A stretch of 64,000 nt of DNA from the NCBI GenBank assembly GCA_018399635.1, contig JAGYOH010000004.1, positions 62,001-126,000 on the forward strand. Direction: 5' to 3'. Position numbers and translations under genes: made by a program. The notes beneath the pieces were generated by a model, which was not told where the DNA came from, did no database searches, and saw only the letters and a list, made by a program, of their open reading frames with translations. How positions within the stretch are numbered: position 1 is the first letter of the stretch; each line of letters opens with the position of its first letter. Positions 26,194 to 35,190 of the stretch are shown here, one piece after another. This DNA comes from Clostridia bacterium. Lineage in GTDB: Bacteria; Bacillota; Clostridia; Peptostreptococcales; Acidaminobacteraceae.

Positions 26194-28059
26194 GTGGAAA
26201 ACATCAGAAGAAGTGTCAGGGAACTGGAAAAAATCCTGGAATTGACCAAGCTCATCAATTCCACCAACGACATCCAGACCATCCTGAATTCCATCATGGA
26301 GGTCACCCTGAGTCTGATGCCCAGGGCGGATATCGGCGTCATCTTTCTCCACAATGAAGCCACCGGCATGCTCGACCTCACCACCTCCATCGGATTCGGC
26401 GGAATCGCCATGAGTCTGAGGCCGGGGGAATCCATCACGGGCATCGCCTTCCAGAAGAAAGAGACCCTCCATCTCACCAACAAGGAAGAGATGATGGCGG
26501 CCATGGGCACCATGGACTCGGACAAGTACGGCGAGCTTGAAACCACCATCCCCCGGGGGATGGAGACCATACAGAGCAGTATCAGCGTGCCCTTGATGTT
26601 CCAGGAGGAAGCCATCGGGGTCTTCGTCATCGACAACTACCAGGGGAAGGCCCCCCTGAACAAGGACGACATCTACCTGGCCGAGTGGATATCCCAGCAT
26701 GCCACCACCGCCATCGTCAATGCCAGGAATTATGAAAAGATTCTGGAGAACCAGAAGAATCTCACCATCTATTCCGAAATGATCGAGGAGGAAAAGAACC
26801 GCTACGAATACTCCACCTTCCTGCATAACAAGTTCACAGAAATGGTCCTCAACGGCTCCACCATCCAGGACGTGGTGGAGGAAGTCTCCCAGATTCTAGG
26901 CTCCGGGGTCTTCATCATGGATCCGCTCCTGAGCATTTCCAACCATGCCCTCAGGGCCTTCACCATCGAAGAACTCAACAAGGAAAAGGCCCATTTCACC
27001 CCCAGGCTGGACCGGAACACGGAGGTGATCTATTATTCCACCAAGCCCTCCCTGTGGATTTTCCTCAACCCGATCCGGGTCAACAAGGAGGTTCTCGGCT
27101 GGGTGGGCATCATCTCCAACACCCCGAGATACAACGAACTCGAGAAGGTGACCATCAACAACTGCTCCACCATCGTTGCCCTTGAAATGCTCAAGAACAA
27201 TGAAATCGCCATCATGGAGCAGTCTCTGAAGGGGGATTTCCTCGACAACCTCCTGCTGGAGAAATCAGAGGATTTTCTCAAGAAATTCGCCCATAAATTC
27301 AACTACGACTTCAACCGGTCCCATCAGATGATAGTGACCCAGTATTCAGAGGACACCCTGGAATCCACCAGGGGGAAGTATCTCAAATTTCTTTACCAGG
27401 AAGTCAACCGGCTGATGACGGAGAGACTCCCGGGGAGTTTCACCATCCTCAAGAACAACGACCTGATCACCATCTACGAGATGAAGGCGGAACACGACCG
27501 CGCCTATCTGGTGGATCTGATTCACCGGATTTTCGAGAAGAGCCGGTATATCCTGTCCCAGTTGAAGATCGACTATGCCTGCCGGGTGGTGGTCAGCGAG
27601 GTCATCAAGACCCAGGCTGAATTCAAAAATATCTACGAGAACACCCTGCAGGTCTTCAACATGGACCTCTGGAACAAGGGCAGACTCAGCTACAATTTCT
27701 ACGAGGATCTCGAAATCAAGAAATTCTTGATGAAAAACAGCCTCGAGGATCTCGAAGGCTTCGTCCTCAAAACCCTCGGTCCCTTGATCGACTACCACAA
27801 CGCCTCGAGAAAGGACCTCTTCGACACCTTGAAGATGTATCTCAAGACCGGCAAGGATTTCGCTCTTTGCAGAGACCGGCTTCATATCCATCCCAATACC
27901 CTGACCTACCGGATCAACCGCCTCAAGGAGATTCTCGACGTCGATTTTCGGGAATACCACGATGTGCTCAAGCTCCAGATCGCCCTGGAAATCCTGGAAA
28001 TCTCTTCGGAATTCAAGGGCTTCGACCTCAACAAAATCGAGCAGGTTGACAAAAGTTAA
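26194..28059 (+). CDS. GAF-domain regulator with PucR/CdaR-type C-terminal HTH
   Basis: A 621-residue cytoplasmic transcription regulator. An N-terminal coiled segment and GAF domain (about 25-180) would bind a small ligand; the middle is unassigned; the C-terminus has the HTH_30 helix-turn-helix of the PucR/CdaR family (HPNTLTYRINRLKEILDVDF near 570-590). Targets and ligand are unknown. Start is GTG 26194, six bases after GGGAGGTG; the longer frame from TTG 26176 is unlikely. A TATAAT (26153-26158) is upstream but with a poor -35. It lies alone between the leu and aro operons. Confidence 0.85.
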   Translation: MENIRRSVRELEKILELTKLINSTNDIQTILNSIMEVTLSLMPRADIGVIFLHNEATGMLDLTTSIGFGGIAMSLRPGESITGIAFQKKETLHLTNKEEMMAAMGTMDSDKYGELETTIPRGMETIQSSISVPLMFQEEAIGVFVIDNYQGKAPLNKDDIYLAEWISQHATTAIVNARNYEKILENQKNLTIYSEMIEEEKNRYEYSTFLHNKFTEMVLNGSTIQDVVEEVSQILGSGVFIMDPLLSISNHALRAFTIEELNKEKAHFTPRLDRNTEVIYYSTKPSLWIFLNPIRVNKEVLGWVGIISNTPRYNELEKVTINNCSTIVALEMLKNNEIAIMEQSLKGDFLDNLLLEKSEDFLKKFAHKFNYDFNRSHQMIVTQYSEDTLESTRGKYLKFLYQEVNRLMTERLPGSFTILKNNDLITIYEMKAEHDRAYLVDLIHRIFEKSRYILSQLKIDYACRVVVSEVIKTQAEFKNIYENTLQVFNMDLWNKGRLSYNFYEDLEIKKFLMKNSLEDLEGFVLKTLGPLIDYHNASRKDLFDTLKMYLKTGKDFALCRDRLHIHPNTLTYRINRLKEILDVDFREYHDVLKLQIALEILEISSEFKGFDLNKIEQVDKS

Positions 28060-28098
28060 CTTTTTTTCGAAGATTCGGATAATTTCAAATCAAATAAA

Positions 28099-28127
28099 TT
28101 GACAATTCAAAGGCCTGAGGATATAAT
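28099..28127 (+). promoter_or_regulatory. Promoter of the aromatic operon
   Basis: TTGACA (28099-28104), exactly 17 bases and TATAAT (28122-28127): a consensus promoter 44 bases before the leader peptide. Confidence 0.93.
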
Positions 28128-28170
28128 CAGAACAATCATTGTCACATCACCACAATTGGAGGAATCATCC

Positions 28171-28314
28171 ATGATCGACGCCAACGTCATCCAGAGCAGA
28201 AACCTGCAATCCACTTATTTTTATTATTTTTTCAGCTTGGGCTTTTACTTTAGCGCAGGCGATTTGGCGTTGAAAAATTTCATGGCAGGACCTTCTTCAA
28301 GAGGTGAATTCTGA
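28171..28314 (+). CDS. Phe/Tyr-rich leader peptide of the aromatic attenuator
   Basis: A 47-codon ORF with an excellent ribosome site (TTGGAGGA, eight bases before ATG). Its centre reads STYFYYFFSLGFYF: five Phe and four Tyr within fourteen residues. Such a run is what a ribosome-stalling leader peptide needs to sense charged tRNA-Phe and tRNA-Tyr. It lies between the operon promoter and an intrinsic terminator 41 bases after its stop, in front of aroF-tyrA-aroA-aroC-pheA. It has no similarity to any protein I know and is probably only regulatory. Confidence 0.88.
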   Translation: MIDANVIQSRNLQSTYFYYFFSLGFYFSAGDLALKNFMAGPSSRGEF

Positions 28315-28354
28315 ATCCAGGATGCAATAAAATCGATATTGTAGGTCAGTTGGA

Positions 28355-28385
28355 GAGTTTCTTCTTAAAGAAGAAACTCTTTTTT
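28355..28385 (+). terminator. Attenuator terminator of the aromatic operon
   Basis: GAGTTTCTTC, loop TTAAA, GAAGAAACTC (perfect 10-bp stem) then six T. A CCTTCTTCAAGAGG segment inside the leader ORF (about 28290-28303) could pair with the GAAGAA arm in an alternative fold. Read-through would continue into aroF 106 bases downstream. Confidence 0.92.
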
Positions 28386-28490
28386 ATTGACAGGGTAAAA
28401 TAAGGGGGCATGGCCAGTGGACTATGAAGACTATCAGAATCGCGTAGAAGGATGCCGCATCAAATAATCAAAAAATTGGAGGGAAACAAA

Positions 28491-29492
28491 ATGATTATTG
28501 TTTTGAGAAGAAATGCTACAGAGGAAGAAAAACGAGCCATGATTCAATGGGTCGAGGACCATGGCCTCGCCGTCATGGATGCCAGCAGCAGCGAGCACAC
28601 CGTCCTCGGCCTCATCGGAGATACCCGGAAAATCGACATCACCCAGGTGGAGGCCCATCGGGTGGTGGAAAAGGTCCTCAAGGTGGAGGAGCCCTTCAAA
28701 CTGGCCTCGCGAACCTTCCACCCCGCCGACACCGTCATTGATGTCAGGGGACATAAAATCGGCGGTGGCAATTTCACCATCATCGCCGGACCCTGCTCCG
28801 TGGAAAGCGACTACCAGCTGATGACGGTGGCGAAGTCCGTGAAGGAATCCGGGGCCCACATCCTCAGGGGCGGCGCCTTCAAACCCAGGACTTCTCCCTA
28901 CAGCTTCCAGGGTCTGGGTGAAGAGGGGCTCAAGCTTCTCGCCAAGGCCAGGGATCTGACGGGTCTTCCCATCATCACGGAAGTCATGAATACCGAGGAC
29001 TACGATCTGGTGGAGCACTACACCGATATCGTCCAGATCGGCGCCAGGAACATGCAGAATTTCGCCCTCCTCAAAAGGGCCGGTCGCGGTCAAAAGCCCA
29101 TCTGCCTCAAGCGGGGACTGTCGGCCACCATTGAAGAACTGCTGATGTCGGCGGAGTACATCATGAACGAGGGCAATCACAATATCATTCTCTGCGAGCG
29201 GGGAATCAGGACCTTCGAGACCTATACCCGGAACACCCTGGACCTTTCCGTGGTGACCGCCATCAAGGAATTGAGCCATCTCCCCATTTTTGTGGATCCC
29301 TCCCACGGGACCGGACGATGGTCCATGGTGGAACCCATGTCCCGGGCGGCGGCGGCCATCGGTTCAGACGGCATCATGGTGGAGGTCCACCATGAACCGG
29401 AAACGGCCCTTTCCGACGGCCAGCAGTCCCTCAAGCCTGAACGCTTCAGAGACCTTGTACAGTCCGTCACCCGCATGCATCAGTCCATTTAA
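28491..29492 (+). CDS. aroF: DAHP synthase with N-terminal ferredoxin-like domain
   Basis: This 333-residue type I-beta 3-deoxy-7-phosphoheptulonate synthase catalyses the first step of aromatic synthesis. Residues about 1-80 form the ferredoxin-like regulatory domain that gives Tyr/Phe feedback in Thermotoga-type enzymes. GPCSVES, RGGAFKPRTSPYSFQG and ARNMQNFALLKR are the catalytic barrel motifs. The true start is ATG 28491 behind TTGGAGGG. First enzyme gene after the attenuator. Confidence 0.95.
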   Translation: MIIVLRRNATEEEKRAMIQWVEDHGLAVMDASSSEHTVLGLIGDTRKIDITQVEAHRVVEKVLKVEEPFKLASRTFHPADTVIDVRGHKIGGGNFTIIAGPCSVESDYQLMTVAKSVKESGAHILRGGAFKPRTSPYSFQGLGEEGLKLLAKARDLTGLPIITEVMNTEDYDLVEHYTDIVQIGARNMQNFALLKRAGRGQKPICLKRGLSATIEELLMSAEYIMNEGNHNIILCERGIRTFETYTRNTLDLSVVTAIKELSHLPIFVDPSHGTGRWSMVEPMSRAAAAIGSDGIMVEVHHEPETALSDGQQSLKPERFRDLVQSVTRMHQSI

Positions 29493-29507
29493 GGGCGGTG
29501 TTGAAGA

Positions 29508-30596
29508 GTGTTCAGTGACTTCAAGCGCATCACCATCGTAGGATTGGGTCTCATCGGAGGATCCATGGCCAGGGCCCTCAGGGCCAAGGGCTTCAAGGGA
29601 AGCCTTTACGGGGTGGACCATCATAAGGACCATCTGCAGCAGGCCCTTGAGGACGGCATCATCGACGGGACCGGCTACCACCCCTGTGACCTGATTATTC
29701 TGGCGGTGCCTGTGGGCCGTTACGAAGCCGTCATGGCCCAGGCGGCGGCCTACCTGGCACCCGAAGGCATCGTGACGGATGTGGGGAGCGTCAAGGGCAA
29801 GGCCCATCGCCTGGTGGAACCCTTCCTGAATGAAGGCCAGACCTTTGTGGGAGGGCATCCCATGATCGGGTCGGAGAAGTCGGGTTTCAGCGCCGCCAAA
29901 ACCCATCTTTTTGAAAACGCCTATTACTTCATCACTCCCGATACCAGGGAGGAAGGGGTCGGTAAAATCAAGCATCTCGTGGAGGTCCTGGGGGCCAAGC
30001 CCCTGCTGATGGCTCCCGATGAGCACGACCGGATCGTCTCGAGAACCTCCCATATCCCCCAGATCAATGCCGTGGCCATGGTCAACATGACCCTGCTCGG
30101 AGAAAACTCCCTCATCGACTATGTGGGGGGAGGATTCAGAGACACCACCCGGATCGCCTCGAGCAATCCCCGGCTTTGGCAGGACATCCTTATGAACAAC
30201 CGTGATGAAATCCTCCTGGGCATAACGGACTACATCCGCCTGCTCAATGCCATGAAGGATGCCATCGATGTCGGTGACGAGGCCTATATCCTCAGGGAGT
30301 TCGACAAGGCCCGGCATCAACGGGAGAAGATTCCCAAGCATCTCATGGGCTGGATCGAGCAGGCCTTTGAAATCTTCCTCGATGTCCAGGACAAGCCCGG
30401 GATGATCGCCAAGGCGACCACGGTCCTCGCCGACAACGGGATCAATATCAAGGACATCGAGATCGTCCACGCCAGGGAGAATATCCCCGGGGTCTTGAAA
30501 CTGGGTTTTTACAACCAGGAGGATCAAGTCAGAGCCCAGGAACTGATGAAAACCGAGGATTTCACCTGGAAATCCTCACATCACCAAAGCCAATGA
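29508..30596 (+). CDS. tyrA: Prephenate dehydrogenase with C-terminal ACT domain
   Basis: A 362-residue NAD(P)-dependent enzyme on the way to tyrosine. The dinucleotide-binding motif IVGLGLIGGSMARALRAKG is at the N-terminus; an ACT domain (about 285-360, DKPGMIAKATTVLADNGINI) should bind tyrosine for feedback. Start is GTG 29508; the ribosome site is weak, so translation may be coupled to aroF, 15 bases upstream. Confidence 0.94.
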   Translation: MFSDFKRITIVGLGLIGGSMARALRAKGFKGSLYGVDHHKDHLQQALEDGIIDGTGYHPCDLIILAVPVGRYEAVMAQAAAYLAPEGIVTDVGSVKGKAHRLVEPFLNEGQTFVGGHPMIGSEKSGFSAAKTHLFENAYYFITPDTREEGVGKIKHLVEVLGAKPLLMAPDEHDRIVSRTSHIPQINAVAMVNMTLLGENSLIDYVGGGFRDTTRIASSNPRLWQDILMNNRDEILLGITDYIRLLNAMKDAIDVGDEAYILREFDKARHQREKIPKHLMGWIEQAFEIFLDVQDKPGMIAKATTVLADNGINIKDIEIVHARENIPGVLKLGFYNQEDQVRAQELMKTEDFTWKSSHHQSQ

Positions 30597-30608
30597 GGAG
30601 GTAATGAT

Positions 30609-31868
30609 ATGAATGTAAAAATCCACCCCCAGCATCTGAAGGGAAGTCTCAGGGTACCGCCGTCAAAGAGCGTCAGCCATCGGGCCATCATTGCGGCCGC
30701 CCTTTCCAAGGGCCGATCCAGGGTCTCCAACCTGCTCTACGCCAATGACATCATGGCGACCTGCGATGCCATGGAAGGCTTCGGCGCCGTGATCAACAAG
30801 CGGGACACCTGGGCGGAGGTCATCGCTTCAGGCCGGCTTCGCAATCCCGGCCGGCCGATCGACTGCAAGGAATCCGGTTCCACCTTGAGGTTTCTGGTCC
30901 CCCTCGGGGGCGTCGTCGAGGAGCCGGTGGTCTTCACCGGAGAAGGGCGACTGAAGACCCGGCCCATGACCCCCTATTTCGATATTTTCGACGAGAAGCA
31001 CATCCGCTACGTCTACAATGACCAGCTGCCCCTTTCCGTAGAGGGGGAACTGACACCCGGCACCTACAGGGTCGCGGGGGACGTGAGCTCCCAGTTCATC
31101 AGCGGTCTCCTTTTTGTTCTTCCCCTGCTGGCAGGGGATTCCGAAATCCTGGTCACCACCCCCCTGGAGTCCAAGCCCTACGTGGATATCACCCTGGAGA
31201 TTCTGGAGACCTTCGGCATCACCGTGGAAAATGACAACCACGAGAGATACCGGATTCCCGGGGGCCAGGCCTACAAAAGCGCCGACTTCGAGGTGGAGGG
31301 CGACTATTCCCAGGCCGCCTTCTGGATCGTGGCCGGTCTGATCGGCGGAGACATCACGGTGGAGGGTCTCAGGGAAGACACCCGCCAGGGAGACCGGGCC
31401 GTCATCGATATCGCCAAGGCCATGGGGGGAAGGGTGACGGTGGAAAAGGACCGGGTGCTGGTGAAAAAATCCCTGACCCAGGGGACCGTCATCGACGCCT
31501 CCCAGTGTCCGGATCTGGTGCCGGTCCTTGCGGTCCTGGCAGCCGTCAGTGAAGGAAAAACAAGCATTGTCAACGCTTCTAGGCTGAGACTCAAGGAATC
31601 GGACCGGCTGACGGCCATTGCCGAGGAACTCAACAAGCTGGGGGCCCAGGTCATCGAAAACCCCGATGGTCTGGACATTTACGGCAAGGAACATCTCAAG
31701 GGCGGGGAGGTGGATTCCTGGAAGGACCACCGCATCGCCATGAGCATGGCCGTCGCCTCCATCCGATGCACCGAGGCGGTGACCATCCACGGGGCCGAGG
31801 CCATCGAGAAATCCTACCCCCACTTTTTTGACCATTTCAAAGCCTTAGGAGGTCTCATCATTGAATAG
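30609..31868 (+). CDS. aroA: EPSP synthase (3-phosphoshikimate 1-carboxyvinyltransferase)
   Basis: A 419-residue enzyme adding enolpyruvate to shikimate-3-phosphate. PPSKSVSHRAIIAAAL, ESGSTLRFLVPL, LKESDRLTAIAEEL and DSWKDHRIAMSMAVAS are the conserved substrate-binding motifs. The ribosome site is GAGGAGGTA. The end overlaps the aroC start by eight bases. Confidence 0.97.
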   Translation: MNVKIHPQHLKGSLRVPPSKSVSHRAIIAAALSKGRSRVSNLLYANDIMATCDAMEGFGAVINKRDTWAEVIASGRLRNPGRPIDCKESGSTLRFLVPLGGVVEEPVVFTGEGRLKTRPMTPYFDIFDEKHIRYVYNDQLPLSVEGELTPGTYRVAGDVSSQFISGLLFVLPLLAGDSEILVTTPLESKPYVDITLEILETFGITVENDNHERYRIPGGQAYKSADFEVEGDYSQAAFWIVAGLIGGDITVEGLREDTRQGDRAVIDIAKAMGGRVTVEKDRVLVKKSLTQGTVIDASQCPDLVPVLAVLAAVSEGKTSIVNASRLRLKESDRLTAIAEELNKLGAQVIENPDGLDIYGKEHLKGGEVDSWKDHRIAMSMAVASIRCTEAVTIHGAEAIEKSYPHFFDHFKALGGLIIE

Positions 31869-32895
31869 TACATGGGGAAAACATCTGGTTTATTCGCTTT
31901 TCGGAGAGTCCCACGGGCCCATGATCGGCATCACCATCCACCATCTTCCGGCGGGAATCGGATTGGATCTCGAGGCCCTCAAAAAGGAAATGGACCGCCG
32001 GCGTCCCGGCAGCTCACCCCACACCACTCCTAGAAAGGAAGGGGATGAATTCAAGATCATTTCCGGTTATTTCCAGGGGAAAACCACGGGAGCGCCACTG
32101 ACGGCCCTCATTGAAAACACCTCCCAGCATTCCGGCGATTATGACCGGCTCAGGGATACCATGCGGCCCTCCCATGCGGATTACGGGGCTCATGTGAAAT
32201 ACCTGGGCTACAACGACTACCGGGGGGGCGGTCATTTTTCAGGTCGGTTGACGGCGCCGGTGGTCTTTGCCGGGGCCATCGCCCGGCAGCTCCTCGCCAT
32301 GAAGGGGATCACCATCGAAGGGGAGGTCACCCGGATCGGAGAGAAGGTCCGGGAGGGTTTCACACCGGAGGAGGACATGAAACGGGTCATCAAGGAGGCC
32401 ATGGCCCAGAACGATTCCGTGGGGGGAGGACTTCAAGTCCGGGCCCTGGGAGTGCCGGCCGGGCTCGGGGAACCCTTCTTCAATTCAAGTGAAAGTCAGC
32501 TGGCCCATCTCATGTATGCGATTCCCGCGGTCAAAAGCGTCAGTTTCGGTCTCGGAGAGGGTTTCGCCTCCCGAAGAGGCAGTGAGGTCAAGGACGAGAT
32601 GTTTTACGAGGAGGGGGAGGTGAGGATTCCCACCAACTACAACGGCGGCATCATCGGGGGCATCACCAATGGCATGCCGGTGGTGGTCAACCTCGCCATC
32701 AAGGCCACCTCCTCCATCAAACAGCCCCAGAAGACCATCAACGTGGCTACCGGGGAGAACACCACCCTTACCGTGGAAGGCCGCCACGACCCCTGTATCG
32801 CCCTCAGAGCCCTGCCTGTGGCTGAAGCCATGCTGGCCATCGGCCTACTCGAACTCTATCTCGACCACGACTACGCCAGGAGGTGGCAATTGTGA
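31861..32895 (+). CDS. aroC: Chorismate synthase
   Basis: A 344-residue FMN-dependent enzyme producing chorismate. GESHGPMIGITIHHLPAGI is near the start and GRHDPCIALRALPVAEAM near the end. The TTG start (31861) lies eight bases after AGGAGG within the end of aroA. Confidence 0.96.
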   Translation: MNSTWGKHLVYSLFGESHGPMIGITIHHLPAGIGLDLEALKKEMDRRRPGSSPHTTPRKEGDEFKIISGYFQGKTTGAPLTALIENTSQHSGDYDRLRDTMRPSHADYGAHVKYLGYNDYRGGGHFSGRLTAPVVFAGAIARQLLAMKGITIEGEVTRIGEKVREGFTPEEDMKRVIKEAMAQNDSVGGGLQVRALGVPAGLGEPFFNSSESQLAHLMYAIPAVKSVSFGLGEGFASRRGSEVKDEMFYEEGEVRIPTNYNGGIIGGITNGMPVVVNLAIKATSSIKQPQKTINVATGENTTLTVEGRHDPCIALRALPVAEAMLAIGLLELYLDHDYARRWQL

Positions 32896-33986
32896 TTCAT
32901 GAAATCAGAAAGAAAATCGACAGCATTGATGATGAGCTTGTCAAACTTCTAAGCCGGCGGATCGATCTGGTGGACGAGGTGGCGCGGTACAAGAAGGACC
33001 ATCGTCTGGGGGTCAAGGATACCGACCGTGAGCTGGACATCAAGCGGCGTCTTCTGGGAATCATTGAAAGAGAAGACCAGCAGGAGGATATCCTGGCCTT
33101 GATGGAGGCGGTTTTCGACCTCAGTCGCAAACGCCAGCGGGGCAGCCTCAATGAAGAGGCCGTCATCGGTTTTCAGGGGACCCGGGGGTCCTTCAGTGAG
33201 GAGATGGCCATCCATTACTTCGGGGAGACCATGGAGAAAAAATCCTACGAGACCTTTGAAGAAGTTTTCCACGCCCTGGCCAACAAGGAGATCACCTACG
33301 GGGTCCTCCCCATAGAAAACTCCTCCACCGGGGCGGTGAAGGAGATCTATGATCTTTTGAACCGCTACAGCTTCTACATTGTCGGCGAGCATTACCTCAA
33401 GGTCAACCAGCACCTCATCGGCCTCGAATCCGCCAAGGTGGACACCATCAAAGAGGTCTACTCCCACCCCCAGGGCATCGAGCAGTGCGAGCATTTCCTC
33501 AGCTACTACCCGGGTTGGAAAAAGGTGAGTTATCTCAATACCGCCACCAGCGTGGCCCTGGTAAGGGATACGGGAGACCCCGCCATCGCCGCCATCGGCA
33601 GTGAAAGGGCGGCGAACATCTTCGGTCTCCAGATCATCAAGGACAACATCAACGACAACAAGCTCAACACCACCCGCTTCATCGTCATCAAGGGGGAGAT
33701 GGAGGAGGACGCCTCCTTCGACAAGATCAGCCTGATGTTCACCACCGCCCATACGGCGGGCTCCCTCTACAATATTCTGGCCATCCTGGCCAAGAACGAG
33801 ATCAACATGATGAAAATCGAATCCAGGCCCCTCAAACACCAGCCTGGCCAGTACTTCTTCTTTGTGGATATCGAAGGCAAGCTGGGCTCGGAGAATGTGA
33901 CCAGGGCCCTGAGGGATATCAACGATCACAAACGGTACTTCCGGGTCCTCGGCCATTACAAGAAAAAAGAAGGCTTCAGCAGCTGA
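32892..33986 (+). CDS. pheA: Bifunctional chorismate mutase / prephenate dehydratase
   Basis: A 364-residue fusion. Residues about 1-85 are an AroQ-type chorismate mutase (IRKKIDSIDDELVKLLSRR), about 90-270 the prephenate dehydratase (GFQGTRGSFSEEMA; NTTRFIVI), and 280-360 an ACT domain with the ESRP motif for phenylalanine feedback. The start is GTG 32892, eight bases after AGGAGG and overlapping the aroC stop; the ORF's nominal GTG at 32883 sits inside the ribosome site. Last gene of the operon. The N-terminal mutase fusion is common in some clostridia but not in Bacillus. Confidence 0.95.
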   Translation: MIHEIRKKIDSIDDELVKLLSRRIDLVDEVARYKKDHRLGVKDTDRELDIKRRLLGIIEREDQQEDILALMEAVFDLSRKRQRGSLNEEAVIGFQGTRGSFSEEMAIHYFGETMEKKSYETFEEVFHALANKEITYGVLPIENSSTGAVKEIYDLLNRYSFYIVGEHYLKVNQHLIGLESAKVDTIKEVYSHPQGIEQCEHFLSYYPGWKKVSYLNTATSVALVRDTGDPAIAAIGSERAANIFGLQIIKDNINDNKLNTTRFIVIKGEMEEDASFDKISLMFTTAHTAGSLYNILAILAKNEINMMKIESRPLKHQPGQYFFFVDIEGKLGSENVTRALRDINDHKRYFRVLGHYKKKEGFSS

Positions 33987-33987
33987 A

Positions 33988-34023
33988 AAAACCCCCGCTT
34001 TTTTGAAAAGCAGGGGTTTTCTT
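33988..34023. terminator. Bidirectional terminator between pheA and the M20 operon
   Basis: AAAACCCC-C-GCTTTT pairs with AAAAGC-A-GGGGTTTT around a short TTG loop, with T-rich tails both ways; it serves the convergent operons. Confidence 0.88.
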
Positions 34024-35190
34024 TTACTTGAGAAAATTGACGGCGAATCGGGCGTAAAGCTCTGCGCCGAGTTCGAGGGCATCCTCATCGATATCGAATT
34101 GGGGATGGTGATGGGGATGGATGATTCCCTTGTCTTCGTTCTGACAGCCGACAAAGGCGATGGCTCCCGGAATGCGCTCCAGATAATAGGCCAGGTCTTC
34201 GCTGCCGGTGGTTTTTTCAAAAAGGACACCGCCCTCGGGTCCTAAAAATTCCGCCACGGATTTCAGGGCGATTTCACTGATGTGGGGATCGTTGATGGTG
34301 GGAGGGGTTCCGTGATGGTAGTCGAGGGTGAAGTCTCCCCGATAGGAGGCCGCGATGGAACTGCCGTAGCGGTTGATGATTTCAGGAAGCCGGGCTCTGA
34401 TTTCAGGACTGAAGGTCCTGGCCGTACCGGCGATCCTGGCCTTGGCGGCCAGGACGTTGAACCGGGTTCCTGAGGCGACCTCTCCGAAGGTGAGGACAGT
34501 AGGCTCCAGGGGGCTGATCTCCCGACTCATCAGGGCGTTGACATTCATGATGAAGGCCGCCGCGATGAGGGCCGCGTCCACCCCCTGGTTGGGCATGGAG
34601 CCGTGGCCCCCCCGGCCTTCGATGAGACATTCCACGAAGTCGCCCGAGGCCATCCTGGGGCCTGCTTCGGCGGAAATCTTGCCGGTGGGTAGTCCCATCC
34701 ACAGGTGGATGCCCAGCAGACCGTCAATGCCTTCGAGGGCGCCGTCCTCGATCATTTTTTTGGCTCCGGCCACCAGTTCCTCCGCCGGTTGGAAAATCAG
34801 TTTCACCCTGCCTTCCAGGGTGTCCTCCATGGCTTTGAGGACCTTGGCGGCCCCCAGGAGCATGGCGGTGTGGCCGTCGTGGCCGCAGGCGTGCATGACG
34901 CCGTCTCTCAGGGACTTGTAGGGGACCTCGTTGACTTCCGTGACCATCAGGGCGTCCATATCGGCCCTGAGCCCTACGGTTTTCCCGGGTTTCGATCCCT
35001 GGATGGTGCCCACGACACCGGTGCCCGCCATGACCTCGAAGGGGATCCCCATGGCGCTGAGCTCTTCCTGGACCCGTCTGGAGGTTTCAAACTCTTCAAA
35101 GCTGGGCTCCGGATTGGCGTGAAAATGTCTTCTCAGATCAATGATGTACTGTCTTTGGGCCTTGATGGCTTCAGTAATCATGGGGCTCAC
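34024..35190 (-). CDS. M20-family amidohydrolase (paralogue 1)
   Basis: A 388-residue metallo-amidohydrolase of the aminoacylase/hippuricase/IAA-amino-acid-hydrolase group. Metal-binding motifs are GLRADMDAL, CGHDGHTAMLLGAA and FQPAEE, and the small dimerisation domain is present (about 180-295). It would cleave an N-acyl amino acid or similar amide in the cytoplasm. Its ATG overlaps the stop of the next gene upstream (ATGA). It is a close paralogue of that gene (387 residues, same motif spacing), suggesting a tandem duplication with split specificity. Confidence 0.88.
   Translation of the reverse strand: MSPMITEAIKAQRQYIIDLRRHFHANPEPSFEEFETSRRVQEELSAMGIPFEVMAGTGVVGTIQGSKPGKTVGLRADMDALMVTEVNEVPYKSLRDGVMHACGHDGHTAMLLGAAKVLKAMEDTLEGRVKLIFQPAEELVAGAKKMIEDGALEGIDGLLGIHLWMGLPTGKISAEAGPRMASGDFVECLIEGRGGHGSMPNQGVDAALIAAAFIMNVNALMSREISPLEPTVLTFGEVASGTRFNVLAAKARIAGTARTFSPEIRARLPEIINRYGSSIAASYRGDFTLDYHHGTPPTINDPHISEIALKSVAEFLGPEGGVLFEKTTGSEDLAYYLERIPGAIAFVGCQNEDKGIIHPHHHPQFDIDEDALELGAELYARFAVNFLK

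Noticed and set aside
28417-28467. A 16-residue GTG mini-ORF between the aromatic terminator and aroF
   Set aside because: Ribosome site is a plain G run, sequence is not amino-acid biased, and no role is evident.
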